Shown piece after piece: positions 8,176 to 18,036 of a stretch of 64,000 nt of DNA; the first letter of the stretch is position 1, and each line of letters opens with the position of its first letter. The notes under the pieces are model-generated. The model was not told where the DNA came from and did no database searches. It saw nothing but the letters and a program-made list of their open reading frames with translations. The stretch is from Paenibacillus sp. G2S3 (GTDB taxonomy: Bacteria > Bacillota > Bacilli > Paenibacillales > Paenibacillaceae): positions 1,426,001-1,490,000 of the forward strand of contig NZ_CP126095.1 of NCBI RefSeq assembly GCF_030123105.1. The letters are read 5' to 3'. Position numbers and translations under genes: made by a program.

Positions 8176-8595
8176 TTACTCCATGACCTTGAACATGCCC
8201 GTCATACCGGGGGCGTGATTCTGAAAGCCATATCGTTCGTAAAAGGTATCATTCCCATGTGATGCGAAGAGTCCGACGAACGCGCTAGAAAAACAATGAG
8301 ATTGAATATAGTGTATTAGCTGCTCAATAATGACATTACCAATGCCTTGGCCCTGAAATTCGGGAAGCACGGCTACGTCCTGAATATAGAAATACATATG
8401 ACCATCGCCGACGATCCGCCCCATACCGATAACCTTTTCTTCCTGTACAACGACCATCCCATACACCGAATGAGCCAGAGAGGCTGCGGTCATTTCCGTA
8501 TTCACGTTCCCCCAACCTACAGCTTCCCATAAGGAGGCATGCTCTTCAGTCGTGGGTAAACGTTCGATACATTCGTAATGATGTGCTGTTGTCAT
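8176..8595 (-). CDS. GNAT-family N-acetyltransferase
   Basis: 139 residues, one GNAT domain. The acetyl-CoA pyrophosphate loop is EFQGQGIGNVII (motif A, about residues 79-90), preceded by the strand MYFYIQDVAVLP; the C-terminal FYERYGFQ is the usual motif B end. GNAT enzymes of this size acetylate small molecules or protein N-termini; the substrate is unknown. The ATG start at 8595 is followed directly by the fold, so the start looks right. Monocistronic, with its own terminator. Confidence 0.88.
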   Translation of the reverse strand: MTTAHHYECIERLPTTEEHASLWEAVGWGNVNTEMTAASLAHSVYGMVVVQEEKVIGMGRIVGDGHMYFYIQDVAVLPEFQGQGIGNVIIEQLIHYIQSHCFSSAFVGLFASHGNDTFYERYGFQNHAPGMTGMFKVME

Positions 8596-8698
8596 TGCTA
8601 ATCACCCATTCTTTGTTAAGTTATTGTAGCGATTGTAGTGTAGTAAGCTCCACTGTAATCAGCCTCCTTAGGATGAATGGGTATTCACTGTGATCTTG

Positions 8699-9679
8699 TT
8701 AGTTTGTAGGTGCTGGTGCGGTATATTTCAGGAATGTCTTCGGAATTGGACTTTCGAAGGTCATTAACTCTCCTGAAGTAGGATGAATAAAAGAAAGTAC
8801 ACGAGCATGCAGGCCGAGACGACCTACCGTTTTGGTCTCTGCACCATACTTCTTATCTCCTGCAATCGGATGGCCGATATCTGCCATATGAACACGAATC
8901 TGATTTTTGCGTCCAGTTTCAAGCTTTACCTCAAGCAACGAGAAGTGGCGGTTCGCCTGAATGAGCTTATAATGTGTGATCGCATGTAGACCATCGCCTT
9001 CGTGAGGACTGGAGTACATTTTTAGGGTAGAGGTTTCTTTTAGCCAAGAGCTCACTGTACCTTCAGGTCTTTTAACGGCGCCTTCGACTAGCGCTACGTA
9101 AGAACGTTCTTTCACGGTATCCTTCCACGTAGTTTGCAGTGCTTGCTGGATCCGTTCGCTTTTGGCAAACATCATTACCCCAGATGTATCGCGGTCCAAG
9201 CGGTGCACGACAAAAATTCGGTTCTTAGGATTGCTGATGCGGACATGCTCCATAAGCTGGCGGTAAGCGGTCAATTCATTTTCTTCCGCAGTGGCAATCG
9301 ACAGCAGTCCAGCATCCTTCTGAATAATGATTAGATCATCATCCTCATGGACGATGGTGAGTCCGATCATTTCAGCTACTTGTACAGGCTTCTCTTGATC
9401 AATCGTCACAGTTTGACCCGGATGCAATTGAAGATTATGCTGTGTGACTACTTTGCCATTCACTGCTACTTGTCCACGCGAGAGGATAGATTTAATAGCA
9501 TTTCGTCCACGGCCTGTGATATGGATGAGTAAGAAGGGTAACAGCTCAGAAGGTTCATTTACTGTAAAAGACTTGGGCGCTGCGGGTGCTTTAGCTTTAT
9601 GATTAAGCTTGCCAGTTGGCTTGCTGTGGGAACGAGTACCTCTTTTGGCTGTTTCTTTGGGATTTCTTCTTGTGTTCAT
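8699..9679 (-). CDS. RluA-family pseudouridine synthase
   Basis: Isomerises uridine to pseudouridine in rRNA or tRNA. 326 residues. A basic N-terminal tail of about 38 residues (Lys/Arg/Ala/Pro-rich) precedes an S4 RNA-binding domain (about 47-95: GRGRNAIKSILSRGQVAVNG). The catalytic domain carries HRLDRDTSG (159-167), with D162 as the likely catalytic aspartate, and a later GRKNQIRVHMADIGHPIAGD block typical of the RluA group. The exact target uridine cannot be assigned. The ATG at 9679 has only a weak upstream ribosome site. It is a single gene. Confidence 0.92.
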   Translation of the reverse strand: MNTRRNPKETAKRGTRSHSKPTGKLNHKAKAPAAPKSFTVNEPSELLPFLLIHITGRGRNAIKSILSRGQVAVNGKVVTQHNLQLHPGQTVTIDQEKPVQVAEMIGLTIVHEDDDLIIIQKDAGLLSIATAEENELTAYRQLMEHVRISNPKNRIFVVHRLDRDTSGVMMFAKSERIQQALQTTWKDTVKERSYVALVEGAVKRPEGTVSSWLKETSTLKMYSSPHEGDGLHAITHYKLIQANRHFSLLEVKLETGRKNQIRVHMADIGHPIAGDKKYGAETKTVGRLGLHARVLSFIHPTSGELMTFESPIPKTFLKYTAPAPTN

Positions 9680-9772
9680 GACTGCATTCTCCGTCCTTTA
9701 ATATTGTACTCCTCAATATACCATGGGCGGTTAAGAAATACTATGTGAAGGGTAGTAAGAAACGAATTCGAT

Positions 9773-9961
9773 TCATAGATAGAATAGCTGAGCTAGTCCT
9801 ATCAGCAGGAATAAGCTGAAATATATCCAACCGATCACATTAGCGTATTTTTTTTCCCGGTGCATAGCATTGACTGCATATATTTTACTATCTACAGTAA
9901 CCAATAGCACTCCAGAGATCAGTAGCGCAATGGTTACGTAGGTTAGCTGACGAAAGATCAT
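9773..9961 (-). CDS. Small two-helix membrane protein of the ger operon
   Basis: 62 residues with two predicted membrane helices (about 5-25 and 40-60). The start at ATG 9961 is fixed by AGGAGG 7 nt upstream; the longer frame to 9985 lacks a site. It follows the gerC-type gene by 24 nt in the same direction. Some germinant-receptor operons carry a fourth gene for a small two-helix 'D subunit' that modulates receptor activity; position and topology fit that description, but assignment rests on context only. Confidence 0.6.
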   Translation of the reverse strand: MIFRQLTYVTIALLISGVLLVTVDSKIYAVNAMHREKKYANVIGWIYFSLFLLIGLAQLFYL

Positions 9962-9985
9962 AGTAGAACCTCCTATAAACGTCAT

Positions 9986-11209
9986 TTAATTTTGTTTAAG
10001 ACCTACTCTGTCGATGTGAGTTTTCAACTTAACTTCTATACTGAGCTTGGAATACTGCTGCTCCCAGTCATGTTTGTCACGAACATGGGCTTTCCAGTAG
10101 GAGGGAGCATATGCACGAATATATTCACCCATGCCAAAGACATCGGAATGCGCTTGTTGAGTTTCTTTGATAAGGTGGTTGAAAATACCGATCACTCTCT
10201 TTTGAAAGATATCTTCAATTTTTTCTAAAGAACGGCTGGAAGCAATACTGATATCATTGCGTAAATGCTCGTCCAGAGCCGCTTCTAAAGAAAGGCTATA
10301 GGTGATATGAGGTTTGCCCTCTTTGAATTGAACTTTCACCCTCGTGAACCGGTCGTTGACTTTGAGCATCACCGGACCGAATTCATCAGCATAAAAAAGA
10401 TCGGAGTATCCCCCGGGATTAATGCCCTTCATGGACATATATGCGCCAATCTCAATAGGAATCGTCGAACCGACCATCACTCCACCACTAAAGTAAGCTA
10501 GGCCTTTAATCATGATATTGTCTTCCTGATGTAAGGAGACGTAAGGCAGATAACCACTTTCGCCCCATTTGGATTCTGCTGACCAGAATACACCTATATA
10601 ATCAGCAGGAAATTTCCCTGATGTCACTGCTTTTTCCATGGTGGAGAGGATGTAAAGGGTCGGCACTCGCTGCAGCGGAGGATTAATATTCATGAATCTG
10701 GCAGCTTCCCCTTCGGATACTAGCAGCCAGGTCCGGCGACGAACTTCTGGATTGCGACGCAAATAATCATTTAAGTCATCCATGCTTTTTCTTGCAATAT
10801 CCTCACTAATAATAATCACTCGTAAATGAATCAGATAACGTGGATCGGAAATTTGCTGCTGTAAATTGTTCATGGCGTCATCTAATGTGTATCCATATAC
10901 TTCTACGACCCATACTGGATTTTGATTCCCGCCTCCGCCTTCACTTCCACTGCCTGGTCCGAGTGGAACTCTTCCCGGAACCGCAATTTGGGCGGTTACA
11001 CGAATTTGGGGAAGGTTAATATTTGCGCTTTTAAGATGAGTGGTTTGGTCATCATTTGTTTTGCTGTCTGGAGGGACGGAATCAATGGATAACCCTAGCA
11101 CCAATGCACGATCTTCAATTTCGAGCTGGTCCCAGCAACCTGCGAGCAATCCAGACAGGAGTGAGAGAATAAAAATAAGAACTATACGCTTATAAATTTT
11201 TTTATTCAT
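9986..11209 (-). CDS. gerC: Ger(x)C-family germination lipoprotein
   Basis: C subunit of a spore germinant receptor, anchored to the inner spore membrane. 407 residues. The signal peptide ends in the lipobox LLAGC with C25 as the lipidated residue; WDQLEIEDRALVLG right after it is the family hallmark, and a long extracytoplasmic C domain follows. The ATG at 11209 overlaps the gerB stop by 8 bp and has AAGGAG upstream. Third gene of a four-gene operon. The gene letter indicates subunit type, not a specific named receptor. Confidence 0.93.
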   Translation of the reverse strand: MNKKIYKRIVLIFILSLLSGLLAGCWDQLEIEDRALVLGLSIDSVPPDSKTNDDQTTHLKSANINLPQIRVTAQIAVPGRVPLGPGSGSEGGGGNQNPVWVVEVYGYTLDDAMNNLQQQISDPRYLIHLRVIIISEDIARKSMDDLNDYLRRNPEVRRRTWLLVSEGEAARFMNINPPLQRVPTLYILSTMEKAVTSGKFPADYIGVFWSAESKWGESGYLPYVSLHQEDNIMIKGLAYFSGGVMVGSTIPIEIGAYMSMKGINPGGYSDLFYADEFGPVMLKVNDRFTRVKVQFKEGKPHITYSLSLEAALDEHLRNDISIASSRSLEKIEDIFQKRVIGIFNHLIKETQQAHSDVFGMGEYIRAYAPSYWKAHVRDKHDWEQQYSKLSIEVKLKTHIDRVGLKQN

Positions 11210-12314
11210 GAGAAATGGCTCCTTTATTTCGGATTAGAGAGACTATCCATAATAAAAGAGGATAGAAGGTCAAAAAAATCAAACCGATTATTGCTGTAAT
11301 GCTAGCAAATGAATAGACCTGAAATATGTTTCTCGGCAAAAGTGAAAAAGTGAAGATAAGTGGAAGTAAGAAACTGGATAGTAGGCGGTGATCCTTGTGC
11401 CGCAGCACTTGTTGCAGAGAGTATGTGGCTAGGTAGTAGTTCGTAAAGATGGTAGTGAATATAGAAATCACCCAAATGATTATAAAAAGAGCATCAAACC
11501 GTTCTAATAGTCCTGCGCCGATGGATATGGAGCGAGCTGCTTCTAGGGTTGGATAGGAAAGTAATTTGGTTTCTTGAGCTCCAAACATGCCTAGAGTGAC
11601 CCAAACGATCATTACATAAATGAATCCAATGATACCAAGCGCAATAGTGCCTGCTTTAAGGATCTGTTGAGGTTTTTTCATTAGAGGAACCAGCAGGATG
11701 ATGACAAATGTGCCTTGATAAAGGCCAGCGGACGTAATCGTTCCTTTGGAAAAGCTTGAAAAGGTGGTGTGATTTCCGGTGAGGGGTAGCAAGTTCAGAA
11801 CATCAACATTTCTCATAGCTACCAATATAATTGCGATAGCGGATAATAGAATAAAGGGTAAATAAAAAACATGTACATAAGTGAATTTTACAATATTTCT
11901 ACGGATTGATAAGGCAACCAGTAGGAGCATTAAGAGAATTACTGCTTCGATGGGTGTCTTTTTAAAGACAACCGCAACACATACTTCTCCGAATTGGCGC
12001 ATGGTGATTCCGGCAGAGAAAGCAAAAAACAAAGAAATAAGCATGGAGAAAATATCCGCGAGCCAAGTTCCGAGAAGGCGGCGGCTGAATATGAACAACG
12101 TTTCGTTCGGGAATTTTCGGCAGATAGCCGCTGTAAACCATAAACCCAAAAAAGCAACAGGTACCCCAGAAGCAGTTACGAGCGGTGCACCACTGTCTCC
12201 GGCTACAGCCATATAACGAGGAATACTTAAGATTCCTATTCCTATAATCGTACTGATGATTACAGCCATGACTTGGATCGTTGTTATGGGGCGGTTACTA
12301 TTCATCAGCTTCAC
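11202..12314 (-). CDS. gerB: GerAB-type spore germination permease
   Basis: B subunit of the germinant receptor, related to amino acid/polyamine/organocation transporters and thought to hold the germinant-binding pocket. 370 residues with about ten membrane helices. The first is ITTIQVMAVIISTIIGIGILSIP, with the GIGILSIPR glycine-rich break typical of the fold. It overlaps gerA by 17 bp and gerC by 8 bp. Two starts are possible: GTG 12314 (AAGGAG 4 nt away) or ATG 12305. The germinant cannot be predicted. Confidence 0.92.
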   Translation of the reverse strand: MKLMNSNRPITTIQVMAVIISTIIGIGILSIPRYMAVAGDSGAPLVTASGVPVAFLGLWFTAAICRKFPNETLFIFSRRLLGTWLADIFSMLISLFFAFSAGITMRQFGEVCVAVVFKKTPIEAVILLMLLLVALSIRRNIVKFTYVHVFYLPFILLSAIAIILVAMRNVDVLNLLPLTGNHTTFSSFSKGTITSAGLYQGTFVIILLVPLMKKPQQILKAGTIALGIIGFIYVMIVWVTLGMFGAQETKLLSYPTLEAARSISIGAGLLERFDALFIIIWVISIFTTIFTNYYLATYSLQQVLRHKDHRLLSSFLLPLIFTFSLLPRNIFQVYSFASITAIIGLIFLTFYPLLLWIVSLIRNKGAISHE

Positions 12315-13911
12315 TTTTCTCCTTAAAAATCAGATCGGTATGCATTTTGGGGATATCCTTCGCAAGAAGATCAGGATCAGGTGTATTGAGAAAGCTTGGG
12401 CGACTTCGCATCCACCATAAAGGTACCCGAACGATACTATCCTTAAGGTCCTTCCATATCGTAGGCACAAAGGGTGTCATGTAGGGAACGCCAAAGGATT
12501 CCAGGAATAATAAGTGGTTAACAATAACAATAGTGCCAAGCATGACTCCGTACAGGCCAAAGCAGCCTGCCAATATGATCAATGGAAATCTAAGCATTCT
12601 TGAAGAGATAGCGGCATTGTAAGCGGGTGTGGCAAAAGACCCTATGGTCGTTATAGCAACAACAACTACGGTAGTGGGACTCGCCAGACCTGCTGCTACG
12701 GCTGCCTGACCAATGACAAGCACACCTACAATAGAAAGAGCCCCGCCAATCATTTGCGGTAAGCGAATGGTTGCTTCGCGTAGCACCTCCATGAAGACTT
12801 CCATAATCAGAACTTCCAATACGGCTGGAAAGGGTACGCCAGCTCTTGCACCAGTTATTGCTACGGCGAACTCTGTCGGCAGTAGCTCAGGATTGAAAGA
12901 GATAATGGATACATATAAGGCTGGAAAGAAAAGGGAAAATAATAATGCGATCAGGCGGATCATTCTTAGGAGGCTTCCTACAACAAAACGTTCCGTATAG
13001 TCATCCATCGTCTGAAAGAATTGATTGAAAAGTGCCGGGACGATGAGGCAGAAAGGTGAGCCGTCTACAAGGATGATGACTCGTCCTTCTAATAAAGAGG
13101 CTATAGATTTATCCGGACGTTCGGTTGGCTGAACCTGTGGAAACGGGGAAAGGGGATGATCCTCTATGAATTGCTCGATATACCCCGCATCAAGGATGCC
13201 GTCTACATTTATTGCTGATAATCTCTTCATCACCTTTTGAACTAGCCCTGGATCGGCTATTCCTTCGATATAACAAACAGCTACTTTTGAGCGCGTCCGT
13301 ACGCCAAGAGGAGCGGTTACTACACGAAAATCCGGCGTTTGTAGCCGATAGCGAAGCAAAGAGATATTGGATTCTAAATTCTCTATAAACCCATCACGCG
13401 AACCGCGTATGACTTGTTCAGTTTGAGGTTGCTCAATGCTACGATGTTCAATTTTACGCAGATTGAAGTAAAGTGCCTGATCCATTTCATCTATGATTAG
13501 AACTACATTTCCCTCCAATAAGATGGAGGCTAGAGCATTTAGGTCCTTAGTACGGTTACCTTGTGTTACTTGTACCGTCGTACTCCAGATGTAATCAGGT
13601 AAATCCTTTAGATCTTTCGGAATTTCTGAGAGGTCGGAGGAAACATTCATTAATGGCTTTAAAACATAGTTCTGAATTTGATTCTGGTCCACCACGGAAG
13701 AAAAAAAGATAATAGCCGCATCATGTCTACCGTACACCTTGAAGTTACGGACTATAAGGTCGCTGTCTTCTCCAAAGACTTGTCGAATGAAGCTTATATT
13801 GCTCTTCAGGCTGGAATCCAGTGGCTTTACCGGACGATTGTCCTGGGCAGAGGACGCTTTGCGTGCAGGCTTTTGTTTAAAAGAGGTATATTTTTGTTTC
13901 CAATTTTGCAC
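12298..13911 (-). CDS. gerA: GerA-type spore germination protein
   Basis: A subunit of the germinant receptor. 537 residues: a soluble N-terminal region (about 1-280) followed by a membrane domain with roughly five helices and the conserved PFPAVLEVLIMEVFMEVLREA stretch. The GTG start at 13911 is preceded by AAGGTGGAG at a good distance. First gene of the operon gerA-gerB-gerC-small membrane gene. Such operons are normally read by sigma-G in the forespore; I could not find a convincing sigma-G promoter in the 160 bp upstream. Confidence 0.93.
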   Translation of the reverse strand: MQNWKQKYTSFKQKPARKASSAQDNRPVKPLDSSLKSNISFIRQVFGEDSDLIVRNFKVYGRHDAAIIFFSSVVDQNQIQNYVLKPLMNVSSDLSEIPKDLKDLPDYIWSTTVQVTQGNRTKDLNALASILLEGNVVLIIDEMDQALYFNLRKIEHRSIEQPQTEQVIRGSRDGFIENLESNISLLRYRLQTPDFRVVTAPLGVRTRSKVAVCYIEGIADPGLVQKVMKRLSAINVDGILDAGYIEQFIEDHPLSPFPQVQPTERPDKSIASLLEGRVIILVDGSPFCLIVPALFNQFFQTMDDYTERFVVGSLLRMIRLIALLFSLFFPALYVSIISFNPELLPTEFAVAITGARAGVPFPAVLEVLIMEVFMEVLREATIRLPQMIGGALSIVGVLVIGQAAVAAGLASPTTVVVVAITTIGSFATPAYNAAISSRMLRFPLIILAGCFGLYGVMLGTIVIVNHLLFLESFGVPYMTPFVPTIWKDLKDSIVRVPLWWMRSRPSFLNTPDPDLLAKDIPKMHTDLIFKEKSEADE

Positions 13912-14072
13912 GGTCGCTCCACCTTTCTATGAAATCACGCTTATTAAAGCTTGGCTTAAAAGAAGATCTTTTATGTAAATATTTCAAAAGAAGAACAGGG
14001 TGGTGATAGTTAAGGAGTGTTGCTCAATACACCATTGACCGCTAAACTAAAGATAGAAACGCTTAAGGGGTT

Positions 14073-15917
14073 ATGAGAGATATGATGATGCAAGCACCTA
14101 CTATGGAACAGGCGCAGGCTGAGCTGCAAAAATATTACGGTTATCCAGATTTTCGGGATGGTCAGAAAAAGATTGTTCAGAACTTGCTGGAAGGTCGCGA
14201 CACGCTGGGGATTCTTCCTACGGGAGGCGGGAAGTCGATCTGTTATCAGGTTCCTGCACTGTTGCTGCCGGGGCTGACATTGGTGATCTCACCATTGATC
14301 TCGCTGATGAAAGACCAGGTGGATGCGTTAACCACGGCAGGTATTCCGGCAGCTTTTATTAATAGCACATTAAGCGGAAAAGAAGTAAATGAGCGGATTC
14401 GGGCTGCCCGCAGGGGCGATTTGAAGCTGCTATATGTCGCGCCCGAAAGACTAGAGCTCGATTGGTTCCGTCTGGAGATGGCTGAGCTAGCGATTTCCTG
14501 TGTGGCTGTGGATGAGGCGCACTGTGTATCGCAGTGGGGACATGATTTCCGTACAAGCTATTTGTCGGTATCGCCTTTTGTGAACGAGCTGCCAGAACGG
14601 CCAATCTTGGCTGCATTTACAGCGACGGCAACGCCAGAGGTTATGGAGGATATGGTTCGGCTGCTACGTTTGCGGGAGCCAGGTATTTTCATGACTGGAC
14701 TCGGAAGAGATAATCTAGCGATGTCTGTGCTACGTGGAGAGAATAAGCGGGAGTTCGTCATGGATTACACCGCAACGCATTCTCATCAGCCGGGTATTGT
14801 TTATGCGGCTACACGCAAAGAAGTGGATGATCTATATCAAAGGCTTCAGGCTTCAGGAATAGCGGCAGGCCGCTATCACGCAGGTATGAATGATCAGGAG
14901 CGGGCCGATAGCCAGGAAGGCTTCCTATATGACGATATCCGGGTCATGGTGGCCACGAATGCTTTTGGGATGGGGATTGATAAATCCAATGTCCGGTACG
15001 TAATTCATTATAATATGCCAAAAAATATGGAAGCTTATGTTCAGGAGGCTGGTCGTGCTGGTCGTGACGGTGAACCTAGTGAGTGTATCCTGCTCTTTAG
15101 TGCGCAGGATATTATGACACAGAAGTTCCTGATCGAGCAGAATCCGCAGGATACGGATCGCAAAGCTAACGAATATCGTAAGCTTCAGCAAATGATTGAT
15201 TATTGTTATACTACCCGTTGTTTGCGGAGTGCCCAGCTGGACTATTTTGGTGAGGCACATGGGGACAAGCCATGCGGGATTTGCAGCTCGTGCACTGATG
15301 AGCGAGAGCTTGTAGATATGACCGTAGATGCGCAGAAGATATTCTCCTGCATCCACCGTATGCGGGAACGTTATGGAGTAGCGCTGGTGGCTTCTGTGCT
15401 TAAAGGTTCTCGCAATCAGAAGGTGATTCAGTATGGTTTTGATAAGCTGCCGACCCACGGTGCGATGTCGAGCCGGACGGAGAAGGAGATCTCGGAGAGC
15501 ATCAATGTGCTTATCTCTGAAGGATATCTTGCTTTGTCTGAAGGACAATACCCAGTAGTGCGGCTCCAGCCTTTGGCTGCTGAGGTGCTACGAGGACAGC
15601 GTGAGGTCATGCAGCGAGTGGCGCGGCCATCACGAGCAGGCGCTGCATCCGGTACGCGAGTTCGTAGTCGTGGGCATGACCTGTCACCTTCGGCGGTTAA
15701 TGAGACCGTCTTCGAGCAGCTTCGTCTGATTCGGCGAGAGCTGGCGGGCCGAGAGCATGTGCCATCTTATATTATTTTTAATGATGCGACGCTGCGTGAG
15801 ATGAGTGTGGTTTGTCCGCAGACCGAAGCGGAAATGCTGAGAGTGAAGGGTGTTGGGGAAGTGAAATACCGGAAGTACGGTAAGGCCTTCCTAGAGTTTT
15901 TTCAAAATGAAATGTAG
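14073..15917 (+). CDS. recQ: ATP-dependent DNA helicase RecQ
   Basis: 3'-5' helicase for recombination and fork repair. 614 residues. Walker A TGGGKS (about 50-55), Walker B DEAH (about 147-150), motif VI QEAGRAGRDGE, and the RecQ zinc site with cysteines in CYTTRC and CGICSSC (about 378-406). The winged-helix region follows, and an HRDC domain fills the last ~75 residues, ending in VKGVGEVKYRKYG. ATGs at 14073 and 14082 both lie close to AAGGGG, so the exact start may be nine bases later. The radical SAM gene follows after 15 nt, so the two are probably cotranscribed. Confidence 0.95.
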   Translation: MRDMMMQAPTMEQAQAELQKYYGYPDFRDGQKKIVQNLLEGRDTLGILPTGGGKSICYQVPALLLPGLTLVISPLISLMKDQVDALTTAGIPAAFINSTLSGKEVNERIRAARRGDLKLLYVAPERLELDWFRLEMAELAISCVAVDEAHCVSQWGHDFRTSYLSVSPFVNELPERPILAAFTATATPEVMEDMVRLLRLREPGIFMTGLGRDNLAMSVLRGENKREFVMDYTATHSHQPGIVYAATRKEVDDLYQRLQASGIAAGRYHAGMNDQERADSQEGFLYDDIRVMVATNAFGMGIDKSNVRYVIHYNMPKNMEAYVQEAGRAGRDGEPSECILLFSAQDIMTQKFLIEQNPQDTDRKANEYRKLQQMIDYCYTTRCLRSAQLDYFGEAHGDKPCGICSSCTDERELVDMTVDAQKIFSCIHRMRERYGVALVASVLKGSRNQKVIQYGFDKLPTHGAMSSRTEKEISESINVLISEGYLALSEGQYPVVRLQPLAAEVLRGQREVMQRVARPSRAGAASGTRVRSRGHDLSPSAVNETVFEQLRLIRRELAGREHVPSYIIFNDATLREMSVVCPQTEAEMLRVKGVGEVKYRKYGKAFLEFFQNEM

Positions 15918-15932
15918 AAAAGGTCGTGTAGC

Positions 15933-17840
15933 ATGAAAATCATCCTGTCCACATTAAACGCCAAATACATCCATACCTCACTGGCGATCCGATTGCTAAA
16001 AGCATACAGTGAGCATGAATTTAATGATATTCATTTGGCGGAATATACCATCAAAGATCCCGTGATGAATATCGTATCCGACTTGTTCCAGAAACGGCCA
16101 GATGTGATTGGCTTCTCCTGTTATATCTGGAATATCGAAGAGACACTCAAGCTGATCGGAATTCTTAAGCAAGTGATGCCTGAAGTTACGATTGTTCTTG
16201 GAGGTCCGGAAGTGTCTTATGAGCCGCTGCACTGGATGAAGAGAGAGGCTGGTATTGACTTTATCGTCAACGGAGATGGAGAAGAGACCTTTCATCATCT
16301 GCTGCAGGAGCTGAGAGACGACCGTAAATTTCACTTTGTGTACGGAGCAGCTTATCGTAAGGGGGAGGAGATCATTGTAAATCCACCTCGTCCCAAAAGC
16401 GATCTAAATACGCTGCCGACACCGCATCGTTTTCCCGAGGATATTCCCGATTTGAGCAAACGTATTGTTTATTTTGAGACAAGCCGTGGGTGCCCGTTTA
16501 ACTGTCAATTTTGTTTATCCAGTATCGAGGTAGGCGTACGTTACTATGATATTGAACGAGTGAAGTCTGATTTACTTTACTTAATTGAAAATGGTGCCAA
16601 AATCATTAAATTCTTGGACCGCACCTTCAATATTAACCGCAATTATGCGATGGAAATGTTTCAATTCCTGATCGATAATCATCAAGGCTGTGTGTTCCAG
16701 TTTGAAATCACAGCAGATATCATGCGGCCAGAAGTTCTGGATTTCCTGTCGAACAATGCGCCTCCTGGAGTCTTTAGATTTGAGATTGGTGTACAGTCTA
16801 CGAATGATGAGACGAACGAGCTCGTTAAACGCCGCCAGAATTTCAAGAAGCTCTCTCGTACAGTAATGAAGATTAAGGAAAGTCGCAATATCGATCAGCA
16901 TCTAGATTTGATCGCTGGGCTTCCAATGGAGGATTACACCACCTTCCGCAAAACCTTTAATGATGTATTCGTTATGGAGCCAGAAGAGCTGCAGCTTGGA
17001 TTCCTCAAAATGCTTCGCGGGACGGGGTTGCGTGCACAGGCGGCAAAATATGAGTATACGTATATGGAGCATGCCCCTTACGAAATTCTTAGCAGTCATA
17101 TGATGAGCTTCTCGGATATTATCCGTCTGAAGCGCCTTGAGGATGTACTGGAGAAATACTGGAACAGCCACCGGATGGACCATACGGCCAAATACTTGAT
17201 CCGTCACGTGTTCGATTCACCATTCGATTTCTTTCAGGAGTTCGGTGACTATTGGGAGGAGAGAGGCTGGCAAAAAATTGGGCATCAGCTAGAAGATCTC
17301 TTTATCCGCTTGCAGTCCTTCTTGATAGATCGTGGGACACCGTCTATGGATATTATTACTGGGCTAATGAAGCTTGATTATTTCCTGGGACACAAGTATA
17401 AGCCTCGCAAAATCTGGTGGGATTTTGTGCTGGATAAGTCAGATTGGTCGAGCTACTTGAAGGATATCGCTGCGAATCCGGGTCAAATCTCTGCCCAGTT
17501 GGCAGAAGCCGGACTCAACGAAAGAGAGCTGCAAAAATATACGGTGCTTGAAGTGCTACCGTTCTCGCTAGAAGCGGTGCTGGAATCCATCAGTGGTCTA
17601 CGAGCGGATGGGGGCTCAGAGGAAGTGGAAGCGGACAATGCTAACGAAGGGGCTGTACCTTCTGCAGAGTCGCTATTACAGGGAGTCACAAATAGCGGTT
17701 TGGAAGAGCTTGTCCAAACCACAAGCACGGCTGTAGCCGTAGCTGAATCACCTTCCGTTCGAGAAGGTCGCACACTGCTAATCGTAATGTATCAGCAGAA
17801 CGAGAGCCAACGCGCTCAGTACTATACGCTGCCTTTGTAA
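15933..17840 (+). CDS. B12-binding domain radical SAM protein (DUF4080 type)
   Basis: 635 residues. The N-terminal cobalamin-binding-like domain (about 1-130) contains IGFSCYIWN and VLGGPEVSYEP. The radical SAM core follows, with the [4Fe-4S] motif C187-x3-C191-x2-C194 (GCPFNCQFC). The C-terminal third matches the DUF4080 region often fused to this core, and the last ~80 residues are a low-complexity acidic/Ser-rich stretch. The N-terminal domain lacks an obvious DxHxxG motif, so cobalamin may not be bound through a histidine ligand. The reaction is unknown; relatives are annotated as methyltransferases or oxidoreductases. AGGTCGTG precedes the ATG. Confidence 0.85.
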   Translation: MKIILSTLNAKYIHTSLAIRLLKAYSEHEFNDIHLAEYTIKDPVMNIVSDLFQKRPDVIGFSCYIWNIEETLKLIGILKQVMPEVTIVLGGPEVSYEPLHWMKREAGIDFIVNGDGEETFHHLLQELRDDRKFHFVYGAAYRKGEEIIVNPPRPKSDLNTLPTPHRFPEDIPDLSKRIVYFETSRGCPFNCQFCLSSIEVGVRYYDIERVKSDLLYLIENGAKIIKFLDRTFNINRNYAMEMFQFLIDNHQGCVFQFEITADIMRPEVLDFLSNNAPPGVFRFEIGVQSTNDETNELVKRRQNFKKLSRTVMKIKESRNIDQHLDLIAGLPMEDYTTFRKTFNDVFVMEPEELQLGFLKMLRGTGLRAQAAKYEYTYMEHAPYEILSSHMMSFSDIIRLKRLEDVLEKYWNSHRMDHTAKYLIRHVFDSPFDFFQEFGDYWEERGWQKIGHQLEDLFIRLQSFLIDRGTPSMDIITGLMKLDYFLGHKYKPRKIWWDFVLDKSDWSSYLKDIAANPGQISAQLAEAGLNERELQKYTVLEVLPFSLEAVLESISGLRADGGSEEVEADNANEGAVPSAESLLQGVTNSGLEELVQTTSTAVAVAESPSVREGRTLLIVMYQQNESQRAQYYTLPL

Positions 17841-17862
17841 TATTGCGATTGTGTTTGGAGGA

Positions 17863-17896
17863 AAGACCGTTCCCTTGGGGGCGGTCTATTTGGTTT
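17863..17896 (+). terminator. Terminator of the recQ-radical SAM unit
   Basis: An AGACCG/CGGTCT stem around a CCC/GGG-containing loop is followed by a T-rich stretch (TATTTGGTTTT). Moderate strength. Confidence 0.6.
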
Positions 17897-17964
17897 TACG
17901 CGCGAGTGTCATCTGAGCCCATAAGTGGTGGATAATGGTGATGACTTAGAGCATACTTAACGCG

Positions 17965-18036
17965 ATCGGACCCAGATAACCTAGTGTTATCGGACCCAGA
18001 GAACTTAGCGTTATCGGATCCAGATGCCTTAGCGTT
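17965..18036. repeat. Three 24-bp tandem repeats of the array's left end
   Basis: Units start at 17965, 17989 and 18013, and the first 183-bp copy starts exactly one period later at 18037. Each begins ATCGGA[CT]CCAGA and ends in CTTAGCGTT or a close variant. Confidence 0.85.

Noticed and set aside
13912..14072. Sigma-G promoter for the ger operon
   Set aside because: I searched the minus strand for the expected -35/-10 pair and found no convincing match.
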